Shown: positions 8,411 through 16,462, counted from the stretch's first letter. The stretch is DNA of 64,000 nt from an uncultured Bacteroidales bacterium (GCA_900317885.1 ONIM01000002.1:62001-126000); one strand, 5' to 3'. Notes: generated by a model from the letters alone, not told the origin. A program made the numbers and translations.

Positions 8411-8500
8411 AAAAATTTGTAGTAACTTCGGACGCCTTGCAAAAATTTGTAGTAACTTCGGACGCCTTGCAAAAATTTGTAGTAACTTCGGACGCCGCCT
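8411..8500 (+). repeat. Three tandem 30-bp units at the head of the dispersed element
   Basis: The 30-base unit aaaaatttgtagtaacttcg + gacgccttgc occurs at 8411-8440 and 8441-8470. A third, partial unit starts at 8471 and runs into the dispersed element. The unit resembles a Bacteroidota promoter (TTTGTAGTAACTTCGG) with a damaged -7 box. Amplification seems to have occurred only at this copy. Confidence 0.85.
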
Positions 8501-8624
8501 TGCCTACGGCAATTCCCCCGAAGTTACGTTCGCACTAATGTGCAAACACCAACTTTTCGCCGCTAAAAATCTATTTATGCGAGCATAATAAATTTTTCTC
8601 GTCAAAAATTTGGATATTTAATTT
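8471..8624 (+). repeat. 154-bp dispersed element, copy A
   Basis: It matches 21452-21605 at 153 of 154 positions (the one difference is gaaG/Attacg) and is related to 9790-9935. Internal features: a stem AACTTCGG...CCGAAGTT enclosing GCCG...CGGC, a stem GTTCGCAC...GTGCAAAC, and the near-palindrome TTATGC-GA-GCATAA. It begins and ends with CAAAAATTTG-type sequence and encodes no protein. The size, near-identity and scattered positions suggest a non-autonomous mobile or amplified intergenic element. Confidence 0.85.
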
Positions 8625-8645
8625 AATTTTTTTGTAGTAATTTTG
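8609..8645 (+). promoter_or_regulatory. Promoter of the MNT/HEPN pair, partly inside the dispersed element
   Basis: The -7 box TAATTTTG lies at 8638-8645. The nearest TTTG, at 8609-8612 within the dispersed element, is 25 bp upstream, longer than usual. The start codon of the nucleotidyltransferase gene is 28 bases downstream. Confidence 0.45.
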
Positions 8646-8672
8646 CAGCGTCAAAGGTAAAAGGAAGGAGAA

Positions 8673-8993
8673 ATGAGTAATTCACAGCAATTTATAGGGC
8701 GTTTGTCGAAACTGGGTAGGGATGTGCTACCGAGTAACGCTGCATTATGGCTATATGGCTCACGTGCAAGAGGAACGGCACAAGCTGACTCTGACTGGGA
8801 TTTGCTCATCCTTTTAGATGAAGATCGGCAGAAAAGCACGGATTTCGAGAAATACGCTTACCCGTTTACATTGATGGCAGCGGAAGATAATCAGATGATT
8901 ATTCCGCAGATATATACCAAAAAACAATGGAAACAAATGGCTTTTACCCCCTTTGTTAAGAATGTAGAACACGATAAGATAGTCTTAGTATGA
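8673..8993 (+). CDS. MNT-type nucleotidyltransferase, antitoxin of a MNT/HEPN pair
   Basis: A 106-residue protein with the minimal nucleotidyltransferase motif GSRARGTAQADSDWD: Gly29-Ser30, then Asp41 and Asp43 as metal-binding carboxylates. It has the size of a free-standing MNT antitoxin. In studied MNT/HEPN systems the nucleotidyltransferase adds AMP to the HEPN toxin and silences it. The gene overlaps the HEPN gene by ATGA (8990-8993). It is probably expressed from the promoter at the end of the dispersed element. The fold call is firm; the biochemical activity is inferred from the family. Confidence 0.85.
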   Translation: MSNSQQFIGRLSKLGRDVLPSNAALWLYGSRARGTAQADSDWDLLILLDEDRQKSTDFEKYAYPFTLMAAEDNQMIIPQIYTKKQWKQMAFTPFVKNVEHDKIVLV

Positions 8994-9388
8994 GCTTGTC
9001 CGATGAAGAACGCCGCATAATGGTGGAATTGGAGTTGGAACGCGCGGAAAAAATAATGTTGCAGTTTCCAACTCTTGTAGAGCAGAAATACTGGGATACA
9101 TTAGTTAATCGCATGTATTACGCCGTTTTTCACGCGGTAAGTGCACTCCTTATTCATAATACAATGCGCGTGCATACGCATAAAGGAGCGCTAATTGTCT
9201 TCAATAAGGAATTTGTTCGTACAGGTATTTTTACAGTCGAGGAGGGGCATTTGTTCTCACAATTGGAAGGATTGCGCGAAAGAGGTGATTATAATTGTTT
9301 TATAGATACTACAGAAGAAGAAATCGTCCCTCTAATAGAACCACTAAAAGCCTTAATAGAAAAGATCAAACGTATAATTGCAGGCTAA
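8990..9388 (+). CDS. HEPN-domain toxin (UPF0332-like) of a MNT/HEPN pair
   Basis: This 132-residue, all-helical protein carries the UPF0332/HEPN signature NRMYYAVFHAVSALL, then RVHTHKGALIVFNKEFV, and a late RERGDYN. HEPN toxins are typically RNases using an R-x4-6-H motif. Here the nearest arrangement is Arg-Val-His-Thr-His, with shorter spacing, as often seen in the UPF0332 branch. It overlaps the MNT gene and is followed after 18 bases by the shared terminator hairpin, making a compact two-gene operon. Whether it is an active RNase cannot be told from sequence. Confidence 0.8.
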   Translation: MSLSDEERRIMVELELERAEKIMLQFPTLVEQKYWDTLVNRMYYAVFHAVSALLIHNTMRVHTHKGALIVFNKEFVRTGIFTVEEGHLFSQLEGLRERGDYNCFIDTTEEEIVPLIEPLKALIEKIKRIIAG

Positions 9389-9406
9389 TAAATAATGACA
9401 ATTAAT

Positions 9407-9432
9407 CAAAGGCAGCTTCACGGCTGCCTTTG
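9407..9432 (+). terminator. Terminator-like hairpin, copy 2
   Basis: Identical in stem and loop to 7509-7534. It ends the MNT/HEPN operon and is followed 10 bases later by the CTCGCGCA hairpin. Confidence 0.75.
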
Positions 9433-9442
9433 GTGTGTATTA

Positions 9443-9477
9443 GGCTCGCGCAAGGATGCGCGAGAAATGCACAGAGA
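9443..9477 (+). repeat. CTCGCGCA hairpin repeat, copy 1
   Basis: A 35-base block with a perfect 8-bp stem (CTCGCGCA at 9445-9452, TGCGCGAG at 9457-9464, loop AGGA), then AAATGCACAGAGA. It recurs at 16289-16323 with one loop base changed. In both places it directly follows the shared terminator hairpin. Confidence 0.8.
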
Positions 9478-9789
9478 AGGGGGATAGAAAATAATAAATA
9501 GAAAAAAACAGGTGTATGGTGTAGGGTGTTTTTAGGAAATCAAAAACGCGGCGGTACGACCTTGCGGTCTAATGTTTATCGTCTATTTGTCTCTCGTGAG
9601 CAAGCTCCCAAAGCCCAATATCCGCTAATCATTTCGTTCAACTAAGAGTTGCCCGTCCGCCTTACAAAAAACAGAAGATTTAATCGTGCCCCTTGGGCTA
9701 AAAATCTTCTTGCCCAAAAAGCGTTCCCTTCGGTCACTCTCAAAAACTGCTTCGCAATGCGGGTATACGGTGTACGTTGTAGGGGAAAT
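9478..9789 (+). other. Gene-free stretch between MNT/HEPN and the second element copy
   Basis: No convincing gene is seen here. The open frames present (for example from 9649) run into the repeat and have no recognisable protein features. The stretch contains a small GACC-TTGC-GGTC hairpin near 9557-9568 and otherwise unremarkable sequence. It may be the remains of a degraded gene. Confidence 0.5.
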
Positions 9790-9935
9790 ATTGTACCTTC
9801 GGACGCCGCCTTGCCTACGGCAATTCCCCCGAAATTACGTTCGCACGAACGTGCAAACACCACCTTTTTGCCGCTAAAAATTCATTTATGCGAGCATAAT
9901 AAATTTTTCTCGTCAAAAATTTGGATATTTGATTT
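9790..9935 (+). repeat. 154-bp dispersed element, copy B (diverged)
   Basis: It matches copies A and C from CTTCGGACGCCGCC through TTTGGATATTT, with scattered differences (cacGAACgtg for cacTAATgtg, ccacctttttg for ccaacttttcg, tTCattta for tCTattta). The hairpin arms are kept, including compensating changes in the GCAC/GTGC stem region. This suggests the folded structure matters or arose once and drifted. Confidence 0.8.
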
Positions 9936-9951
9936 TTTTGTTGTAACTTTG
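9920..9951 (+). promoter_or_regulatory. Promoter with its -33 box inside element copy B
   Basis: TTTG at 9920-9923 and TAACTTTG at 9944-9951 are separated by 20 bp, a full match to the Bacteroidota consensus. The -33 box is part of the dispersed element and the -7 box lies just beyond it. It would drive the short broken frame at 9983 and then dinD at 10210. Confidence 0.65.
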
Positions 9952-9982
9952 CAGCAGAAAAGGTTTAGAAAGAAGAATTATT

Positions 9983-10178
9983 ATGCAAACGACATTCGAA
10001 CAACCGGTTATATCCATAAGCATTTTCACGCATGAGAAGCTTAAAAGTTCGTATTGTCTTATAAGTGCGTTAAAGCGCTTGGGTGCATATGCTCTTACTG
10101 ACCATAAAGAAGTTAAACATTTACCATGTTGATGCTGATCGCATTCAGCGTGGGGTGAAAGATGGTTTAGACTCATAA
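9983..10178 (+). pseudogene. Possible frameshifted small gene upstream of dinD
   Basis: An ATG at 9983, 31 bases after the promoter, opens a 49-residue frame (MQTTFEQPVISISIFTHEKL) that stops at 10132. The next frame continues as HVDADRIQRGVKDGLDS with a stop at 10176-10178, and that C-terminal segment reads like a genuine protein end. One indel near 10100-10128 would join the two halves into about 64 residues. It might be a remnant of a small regulator or antitoxin. The evidence is only the frame pattern and position, so it may also be non-coding. Confidence 0.35.
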
Positions 10179-10209
10179 TAAAGAATATAAATAGCGAAAA
10201 GCGACAAAG

Positions 10210-11049
10210 ATGAAAAGCGAAGATATATTGTCATTATTTGAGCATTTTGAGGATGCGGCAGGAAGTGTGCAAGGTATAGAATGCTGGAGCGCACGTAGTT
10301 TGTGTCCGCTACTTGGTTATACCGATTGGCGCAATTTTCTCAAAGCGATAGAGAAGGCGAAAGAATCCTGTATTAACGCTGGAGAAAAGGAATCCGACCA
10401 TTTCGTTGACGTCAACAAAATGGTATCGTTGGGTAGCGGATCGCAGCGCGCTATTGAGGATATTCTCCTTACTCGTTATGCCTGCTATCTGATTGCTCAG
10501 AATGGAGATCCGCGAAAACAGGAGATAGCTTTCGCACAAAACTATTTTGCGGTGCAGACTCGTCGGGCGGAGTTTGTACAGCAGCGTATCTTAGAATCTG
10601 AACGCGTGTTGGCACGTAAGAAACTGCGCGAGACAGAAAGTCGCCTTTCTAAAGTGGTGTATGAGCATGGAGTGGATGATAAGGGATTTGCTATAATGCG
10701 TTCAAAAGGTGATGCAGCTTTGTTTGGAATGCCGACAAAAGATTTGAAGACAAAGTTCGGACTTGAGAAACAAAACAAGCCGTTAGCAGATGTTTTGCCA
10801 ACTATCGGTATTAAAGCTAAAGACTTGGCGGCAGAAATGACCAGTACGAATGTTGAAAACAAAAATCTACATGGTTTGAATCCTATTACTCGCGAACATG
10901 TGGACAATAATGTAGCCGTGCGGGAGATGTTGCGGAGCCGAGGTATAGAACCGAGCCAATTGCAACCGGCAGAGGATGTGAATAAAGTGGAAAGAAGGTT
11001 GATCTCAGAAGAAAAGAAAGCGCTGCCGAAGAAAAGTAAAAAGAAATAA
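10210..11049 (+). CDS. dinD: DNA-damage-inducible protein D (DinD)
   Basis: A 279-residue protein closely matching the layout of DinD (about 275 residues in E. coli). It has an N-terminal BRO-N-like part with ECWSARSLCPLLGYTDWRNF and AKESC, then SRAIEDILLTRYACYLIAQNGDP-type sequence and YFAVQTRRAEF. The C-terminal half (ALFGMPTKDLKTKFGL; LNPITREHVDNN) and a Lys-rich tail follow. In E. coli DinD is a LexA-regulated inhibitor of RecA-mediated strand exchange. No LexA box was recognised upstream here. It is preceded by a promoter seeded in the dispersed element and followed after 49 bases by the second giant gene. Confidence 0.85.
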   Translation: MKSEDILSLFEHFEDAAGSVQGIECWSARSLCPLLGYTDWRNFLKAIEKAKESCINAGEKESDHFVDVNKMVSLGSGSQRAIEDILLTRYACYLIAQNGDPRKQEIAFAQNYFAVQTRRAEFVQQRILESERVLARKKLRETESRLSKVVYEHGVDDKGFAIMRSKGDAALFGMPTKDLKTKFGLEKQNKPLADVLPTIGIKAKDLAAEMTSTNVENKNLHGLNPITREHVDNNVAVREMLRSRGIEPSQLQPAEDVNKVERRLISEEKKALPKKSKKK

Positions 11050-11098
11050 CAAATCAAACGAAGATAAATAACATGATTAACTTTAAAATATAAGTATT

Positions 11099-14000
11099 AT
11101 GAAAAAATTTAACTTATTAAGGAAGTCAGAGCGGAAGAGCGTCGGAACGACGTTGGCTTTGACCGTCGGTTCACCGTCGGTTGACCGTCGGTATTCGGCA
11201 CTAAAACACCTAACTTTTATGCTGCTGTTTTTGCTTGGCAGTCTGAATGTGTGGGGAGCGACGGAATATGAGTTAGTCTATACACTAGACTGTGCATCGG
11301 CTTCGACAAATGGCACACAGCAAAAGTATGGTGTGAATAATACTACCGTTATGCAAGGAAGTGGAGTGAAGGCCTTCCTAAACGAGGCCGCAGGAAGTAC
11401 TTTAATAAGTGCGAATGCGACCGTTACAGGAAGTGTATATTGGGCGAAAGGAAGCGGCGGTGGAACTATTCCTAATGCTGTACTCAAATTGGGAAAGGCG
11501 AGCGGTGGAGGAACTATTTCTTTTACTATAGGAGGGACTGATGATATTACAAAAGTAGAGGTTATTGGCTATGGTTGGAAGAACACAACAGCAGTGTCTG
11601 TGAATTCTTCGGATGCGCAAATAACTAGTACAGCCCAAAGCGAATTATATACATTTCCTTATGAAATTAGTGCGACAAAGACAATCGAAATTGCTGTGAC
11701 TTCGTCTGCCTTCTGCGCAACGGAGATAAAATTATATAAGACGAAATCAGGTGAAATGCCAACACCAAGTCTTTCTTTGGATCCATCGAGTTTGGATTTA
11801 GCAGCAACAGGAAACGCTCAACAAAGTATTACATTAACGGCTTCGAATTTCTCGGGCTCTGTGAATAATGTAGAATGTGCATTCTTTAGCGCAGCAACGT
11901 GCCAGCCGTCAGAGGCTATTGCTCAGCCGGAATGGATTACTAGCCTTTCAGACAATAACTCCAACCAAGTATCTTTCAATGTGGAAGATAATAGCGAGGG
12001 CGCCCGTAATATTTGGATGAAGGTTACCGCAAGCGATGGTAGCGGAAGTGCTTCTGCGATACTCCCGATTTCACAAGCGAAGTTCGTTGCTCCTGCAACT
12101 CTGCCATTTGAATATGACGGAAATGGTACTGGTGATCTTCCGAACGGATTAGAGGTATCCGGTACGGGAACTTATGGTTCTTCTCCAGCGATTAAATTTG
12201 ATGGAACGGGAGATTATGCTATTATTCATTTTTCGGACGCTCCAGACAAACTTACTTACGATATTAAAGGAAATAGCTTTAGTGGAGGAACTTTCACAGT
12301 TCAAGAATCGGCAGATGGTGCAGACTATACAGAGGTCGCATCCTATACCTCACTTGGTGATGTTCAAAATAAGGAAAATGACTTGAACTCGGCATCGCGC
12401 TACGTTAAATTTATCTACACAAATAAATCGAACGGAAACGTTGCATTAGGAAACATTGCTATTTCTGCATATGATCCTTCAGAGCCATGCGCAACGCCAA
12501 CAATCTCTCCTGCCGGAGGATCTTACGATGCGGCTCAGAACGTAACGATAACTTGTGCAACAGAAGGAGCAACTATTTATTACACAACAGATGGTTCGAA
12601 TCCTACAACGAGTTCAAGTGTTTATTCGTCAGCTATCAATGTTAGCTCGGATATGACCATCAAAGCCATAGCTGCAAAAACAGGATACGCAAACTCGAGT
12701 GTGGCTACTGAAACTTATGAAATAAATCTGCCGTATGCAAACATCAAAGCTTTCATTGATGGTGAGTCTGCAAAAGCTGCTGCAAACAGAAAATTGGAAA
12801 GCGTTACATTAAGCAATGCTATCATTTCCGGTAAATCGGGAACAACTCTTTATATTCAGGATGAGACCGCAGGTATTATGATTTACGGTCTTGCTGCTGG
12901 TGATGTTCCGGCAAATTCAGATGCGAATCATAGTATCTCCGGTACTATTAAAGCAAAATATTCTGTCTTTAGTAACCAACACGAAATGGTTAAACAAGAT
13001 AACACGCATCCTATGGATTTGTCTGGCGTAACTGTTTCTGCTGATCCGGTTAGTCGTCCTGATATAAGCGAGTACACCTCGTTGAGCGATGCTTATACAG
13101 CAAAACCGATGATGTTAGTTAAGCTTACCGATGTTAGATACGATGGCACACAATATGAGTTTAGTGGCAATAAGATTTACAACACCTTTGGTGCTCTTAC
13201 CGATAAAACGATGCCGGAGACTACTGTGGATTGTGACATCACCGGTGTTGTAATTAATTATAATGGAACGCTTGAGTTGTTGCCAGTATTTGCTTCGGAT
13301 ATCGTTGCAGACGCAGATGCTGCGGCTCCGACATTTACCCCGGCAGGTGGTGCGACGGAAGGCGAGGCTGTTCAAGTAGATTTGAATAGTTATGTTTCTA
13401 TCGCTCCTGCTGACGCAAATCATTCGGTAGATATTACTTCTGCCCAAATCACAACAACCGATCCGATGTCAGTTACAGCAGTTTCCAGCCGCGACTTCTA
13501 CCGCAACACTTCTGTAACTAAGTGGTACTATGGTAACTCGGCTTCGGCTTCCTATGACATCAATGGACAGGGTTCGACCGCACAAGGTACCATTGTTGCA
13601 AAAGTAAATGACGAGATTGCAGCAAGTGCAAAAGAGAATGATGAAGTACACGTATTCATTACTCCGAATACACATTTCCATTTTGCAACTATCTTGGTGA
13701 ACGATGGAGCAATTACCACTACCGAGGTTTCCGAGGGCGCAGAATATTCATTTGAGATGCCGGATGAGGCTGTGACTATCGCAGTTACTTGGACGGAGGA
13801 TGAAAAAGTGAATGTACAATTTGCGAAAGGCAAGGAGGCAGCAACCGGTGATGTTCCTTCTACGATGTCGAATAAGTACGAGAATGATGTAATTACTCTT
13901 CCGGCTAATCCGTTTACATTAACAAGCTGGAAGTTTAAAGGCTGGAAACATAGTTTAACAAATGCTATACATCAGCCGGGTTCTTATACGATTACTGCTG

Positions 14001-16066
14001 CAGATGTAGCAGAAGATGCTATCACCTTCGCTGCTGAATGGGAAGCAATGCCTGACTTCGCTGGAGGTGATTGGATGTTGGTTACTGATGTTGCCGAACT
14101 GACGGAGGGTAGTTATGTAATTATTGCTTCCGCAGATGTAGACGAGGCAATGAAACCTTATGTCAGTGGCAGTAACTGCAAGACTGCAGAAGCCACCATT
14201 GATAACGGCCTGCTAACGTACAATAATGTCTTTGCTGTATATGAAATTCGCGAAGGAAAAAAAGAAAACACCTTTGCCCTACAGGATATCTCATCCGATT
14301 ACTATCTCTATGCGGCATCAAGTAGCAGCAACGATATGAAGACGGAAGAAACGCTGACGGATAATAGTTCCTGGACCGCTTCGATTACATCGACAGGTGA
14401 CGCAACTTTGGTTGCTCAGGGCTCAAATACGCGCAATGTAATGCATTATAACCCGAATGGCACAAATCCTTCGGTGTTTAGTTGTTATGCAAGCACTTCA
14501 ACCGTTACTGGTTTGGTAACTCTCTACAAATACCACGTTCCGTCGCTGAAGTTGACTTATGACAAGAATGCTGGTGATGATGTTGTTACCGGAATGCCGA
14601 GCATGGGAATTGCTGACGGAGAGAATAAGGTTACAATTTCTGATGCAACTCCACTCCGCGAAGGATATCTGTTCGATGGTTGGAATTCTAATCCTCTGGG
14701 TGGTGGTACTGTATATGAAGCAAATCATGAGTATACACTTACTGCTAACTTAACGATCTATGCTCAATGGCAAACGGCTACAGCTCATTCGCTGAGTTAT
14801 GAGAAGAATGGCGGTGAAGGCGACCTGCCTGATGCAACGAATTATTATCCTAATGCAGATGTAACTCTTGCTGATGCAGTAACTAAAGAAGGTTATCTAT
14901 TTGCAGGTTGGGAGTATGACGGCAATGTATATGCTGCCGGAAGTCATTTCGCAATGCCGAATGAGGATGTGGTTATGACTGCTAAGTTTGCACAAGGAGC
15001 GGTTTATACAATCACGTCAAGAACAGAGGTGACTGCTCAAGGTGCTCCGGAAGGTTCGAATGCTACATTCTTAAATACATATGATAATAATAACAAGAAC
15101 CAGATAACCGGAAGTAATTCTATGACGCTGACGCTTGGGGGCTATGACTTATATACAATCAAGGCAATAACGCTGAGAATGAAATCTAATGGAAGTAGCG
15201 GAAACGGAACATTGTCCGTAACTATCGGAGGCAATCCTGTCAGCTTCACTACTAATAAGTGGTATGACGGATCTTATCATTCCGGCAATTATGAGGATAT
15301 CAGAGTAACGTTGACCCCGACACGTGTACAGGCAGACGAGAATGTTCAAATCGTTATCGCAGCATCACAGAGCTCGCTGTATTGCCAATCGTTCGCAATC
15401 GAATACGAACTTGTTTTGGATGAGCTCCGTGGAGGATTGACAGAAGGCAAATGGGGAACATATTGCCCAGACAAGGAGGTTAAGCATCCTGCCGGTGCTT
15501 CGTTCTACACGCTGACATATATGGAGTTGAATCCGGATGGCTCGCCGTACAAGTTCTTCTTCGATGAGATTGCAGAAAACGCAAGTCTAGCAGCAGGCAA
15601 GCCGTACTTGTTCATCGCTGAAGGTGATGCGATTATGGGTGTCAAAGTAGGTGATGCTGCAGATGCTGGCGATCATGCTAACAATGGTTTCGTGGGTTAC
15701 CTTGGAGCCGGCAAGCATATTACTTCAGACAACAACACCTATACCGCAGGAGCTAAAAACTATTACGGATTGCAGAATAATATCTTTAAGTTGATCTATA
15801 GTACCTCAAGTACTGAAAATATCCTTAATGAGCGTGCGTATGTAGAGATTTCGCCGAGCCGCCAACCTTCTACGACACAAGTGTCGATGCCGGCTCCGGG
15901 CCGCCGTCGGTTGTCAGTAGGAGCCGGTGCCCCGCAGATCGCAACCGGTCTTGAGGATGGTGAATTGATGAATGATGGAATGGTGAAGAAGGTGCTGATC
16001 AACGGCGAGCTGTTCATCATCCGCGGTGAGCAGATGTACGACGCAACGGGAAGAATCGTTAAATAG
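11099..16066 (+). CDS. Second giant secreted InlB-repeat surface protein with T9SS-type tail
   Basis: A protein of 1,655 residues. The signal region has a long n-region, then FMLLFLLGSLNVWGAT (cleavage about residue 50), like the protein at 1446. In order: beta-rich N-terminal domains; a chitobiase/CHB_HEX_C-like domain near 462-540 (GATIYYTTDGSNPTTSSSVY); an OB-like region near 545-735 (TLYIQDETAGIMIYG, DUF5689-like); InlB/Listeria-Bacteroides repeats near 903-980, 1150-1225 and 1231-1305 (GYLFDGWNS, GYLFAGWEY); a C-terminal beta domain from about 1440; and the sorting tail (KVLINGELFIIRGE, MYDATG). The C-terminal 200 residues parallel the first giant protein, while the middle differs. Probably a surface adhesin or carbohydrate-contacting protein. 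No active site was seen. Confidence 0.85.
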   Translation: MKKFNLLRKSERKSVGTTLALTVGSPSVDRRYSALKHLTFMLLFLLGSLNVWGATEYELVYTLDCASASTNGTQQKYGVNNTTVMQGSGVKAFLNEAAGSTLISANATVTGSVYWAKGSGGGTIPNAVLKLGKASGGGTISFTIGGTDDITKVEVIGYGWKNTTAVSVNSSDAQITSTAQSELYTFPYEISATKTIEIAVTSSAFCATEIKLYKTKSGEMPTPSLSLDPSSLDLAATGNAQQSITLTASNFSGSVNNVECAFFSAATCQPSEAIAQPEWITSLSDNNSNQVSFNVEDNSEGARNIWMKVTASDGSGSASAILPISQAKFVAPATLPFEYDGNGTGDLPNGLEVSGTGTYGSSPAIKFDGTGDYAIIHFSDAPDKLTYDIKGNSFSGGTFTVQESADGADYTEVASYTSLGDVQNKENDLNSASRYVKFIYTNKSNGNVALGNIAISAYDPSEPCATPTISPAGGSYDAAQNVTITCATEGATIYYTTDGSNPTTSSSVYSSAINVSSDMTIKAIAAKTGYANSSVATETYEINLPYANIKAFIDGESAKAAANRKLESVTLSNAIISGKSGTTLYIQDETAGIMIYGLAAGDVPANSDANHSISGTIKAKYSVFSNQHEMVKQDNTHPMDLSGVTVSADPVSRPDISEYTSLSDAYTAKPMMLVKLTDVRYDGTQYEFSGNKIYNTFGALTDKTMPETTVDCDITGVVINYNGTLELLPVFASDIVADADAAAPTFTPAGGATEGEAVQVDLNSYVSIAPADANHSVDITSAQITTTDPMSVTAVSSRDFYRNTSVTKWYYGNSASASYDINGQGSTAQGTIVAKVNDEIAASAKENDEVHVFITPNTHFHFATILVNDGAITTTEVSEGAEYSFEMPDEAVTIAVTWTEDEKVNVQFAKGKEAATGDVPSTMSNKYENDVITLPANPFTLTSWKFKGWKHSLTNAIHQPGSYTITAADVAEDAITFAAEWEAMPDFAGGDWMLVTDVAELTEGSYVIIASADVDEAMKPYVSGSNCKTAEATIDNGLLTYNNVFAVYEIREGKKENTFALQDISSDYYLYAASSSSNDMKTEETLTDNSSWTASITSTGDATLVAQGSNTRNVMHYNPNGTNPSVFSCYASTSTVTGLVTLYKYHVPSLKLTYDKNAGDDVVTGMPSMGIADGENKVTISDATPLREGYLFDGWNSNPLGGGTVYEANHEYTLTANLTIYAQWQTATAHSLSYEKNGGEGDLPDATNYYPNADVTLADAVTKEGYLFAGWEYDGNVYAAGSHFAMPNEDVVMTAKFAQGAVYTITSRTEVTAQGAPEGSNATFLNTYDNNNKNQITGSNSMTLTLGGYDLYTIKAITLRMKSNGSSGNGTLSVTIGGNPVSFTTNKWYDGSYHSGNYEDIRVTLTPTRVQADENVQIVIAASQSSLYCQSFAIEYELVLDELRGGLTEGKWGTYCPDKEVKHPAGASFYTLTYMELNPDGSPYKFFFDEIAENASLAAGKPYLFIAEGDAIMGVKVGDAADAGDHANNGFVGYLGAGKHITSDNNTYTAGAKNYYGLQNNIFKLIYSTSSTENILNERAYVEISPSRQPSTTQVSMPAPGRRRLSVGAGAPQIATGLEDGELMNDGMVKKVLINGELFIIRGEQMYDATGRIVK
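11162..11194 (+). repeat. Three tandem 11-bp units in the signal region of the second giant gene
   Basis: ACCGTCGGTTC, ACCGTCGGTTG and ACCGTCGGTAT follow one another in frame and encode TVGSPSVDRRY in the long n-region before the signal's hydrophobic core. Three units of 11 bases total 33 and keep the frame; gain or loss of one unit would not. Confidence 0.75.
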
Positions 16067-16099
16067 TTGAGCTGTTAAACCGTTAAATTGTTACGAATT

Positions 16100-16222
16100 A
16101 TGGAAAAGAAACTATATAATCAACCCAAAGTGGAATGGATGTCAATCCTGTCAGGGAGCATGATCCTGAATACCGTAAGTAATCCGGTAGATAACAGCGG
16201 CGGAGATTTTATTCCTGATTAA
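16100..16222 (+). CDS. YNQP-type micropeptide 2 (40 aa)
   Basis: The peptide begins MEKKLYNQPKVEWMSILSG, continues SMILNTVSNPVDN and ends SGGDFIPD. It shares MxKK(I/L)YNQP, a central S-(I/M) segment, N-x-V-S-x-P-V and a late GG with acidic end with the peptide at 7304. It lies 33 bases after the second giant gene and just before a copy of the same terminator hairpin, so gene order is conserved between the two modules while the rest of the peptide has diverged. That pattern argues for a real gene. No signal peptide or known domain is visible. Confidence 0.65.
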   Translation: MEKKLYNQPKVEWMSILSGSMILNTVSNPVDNSGGDFIPD

Positions 16223-16250
16223 TCCGCTTGCCATAATGGCAATAATAACA

Positions 16251-16280
16251 ATCAAAGGCAGCTTGACGGCTGCCTTTGAT
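16251..16280 (+). terminator. Terminator-like hairpin, copy 3
   Basis: ATCAAAGGCAGC pairs with GCTGCCTTTGAT around TTGACG, one loop base different from the copies at 7509 and 9407 and with a longer stem. It ends the second giant gene/YNQP unit. Confidence 0.75.
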
Positions 16281-16288
16281 TGTTAAAG

Positions 16289-16323
16289 GGCTCGCGCAAT
16301 GATGCGCGAGAAATGCACAGAGA
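16289..16323 (+). repeat. CTCGCGCA hairpin repeat, copy 2
   Basis: Same 35-base block as 9443-9477 with loop ATGA in place of AGGA. It lies 8 bases after the shared terminator. From here to 16428 no gene is seen. Confidence 0.8.
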
Positions 16324-16428
16324 GGAGGGGATGCCGGATAACATCCGGCGGAATAGAAACAGAGGCCGAGATGCGGGGCAAAGGACAACGGGGGAGGCGG
16401 AACGGAGGGATGCCTACGTAGATATAGA

Positions 16429-16462
16429 AAAACGCTTGGCTCAGTTGCCAAGCGCTTTTTTT
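16429..16462 (-). terminator. Bidirectional terminator of the alkaline phosphatase operon
   Basis: AAAAACGCTTGGC, a short loop, then GCCAAGCGCTTTTTTT form a strong stem flanked by A and T runs. The minus-strand arm includes the last codons and the stop of the phosphatase gene (AlaLeuGlyAsn-stop). Confidence 0.85.

Noticed and set aside
8411..8500. Three 30-bp direct repeats resembling a CRISPR array
   Set aside because: The units are directly adjacent with no spacers, no cas genes are near, and the third unit runs into the dispersed element.
9649..10035. 128-residue frame across element copy B
   Set aside because: It runs through repeat sequence, has mixed composition and no recognisable domain or conserved start.
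7563..11049. A prophage in the accessory region
   Set aside because: BRO-N and DinD-like genes occur without phages. No capsid, tail, terminase, integrase or lysis gene is seen, and the only tyrosine recombinase (57465) sits in a housekeeping operon.
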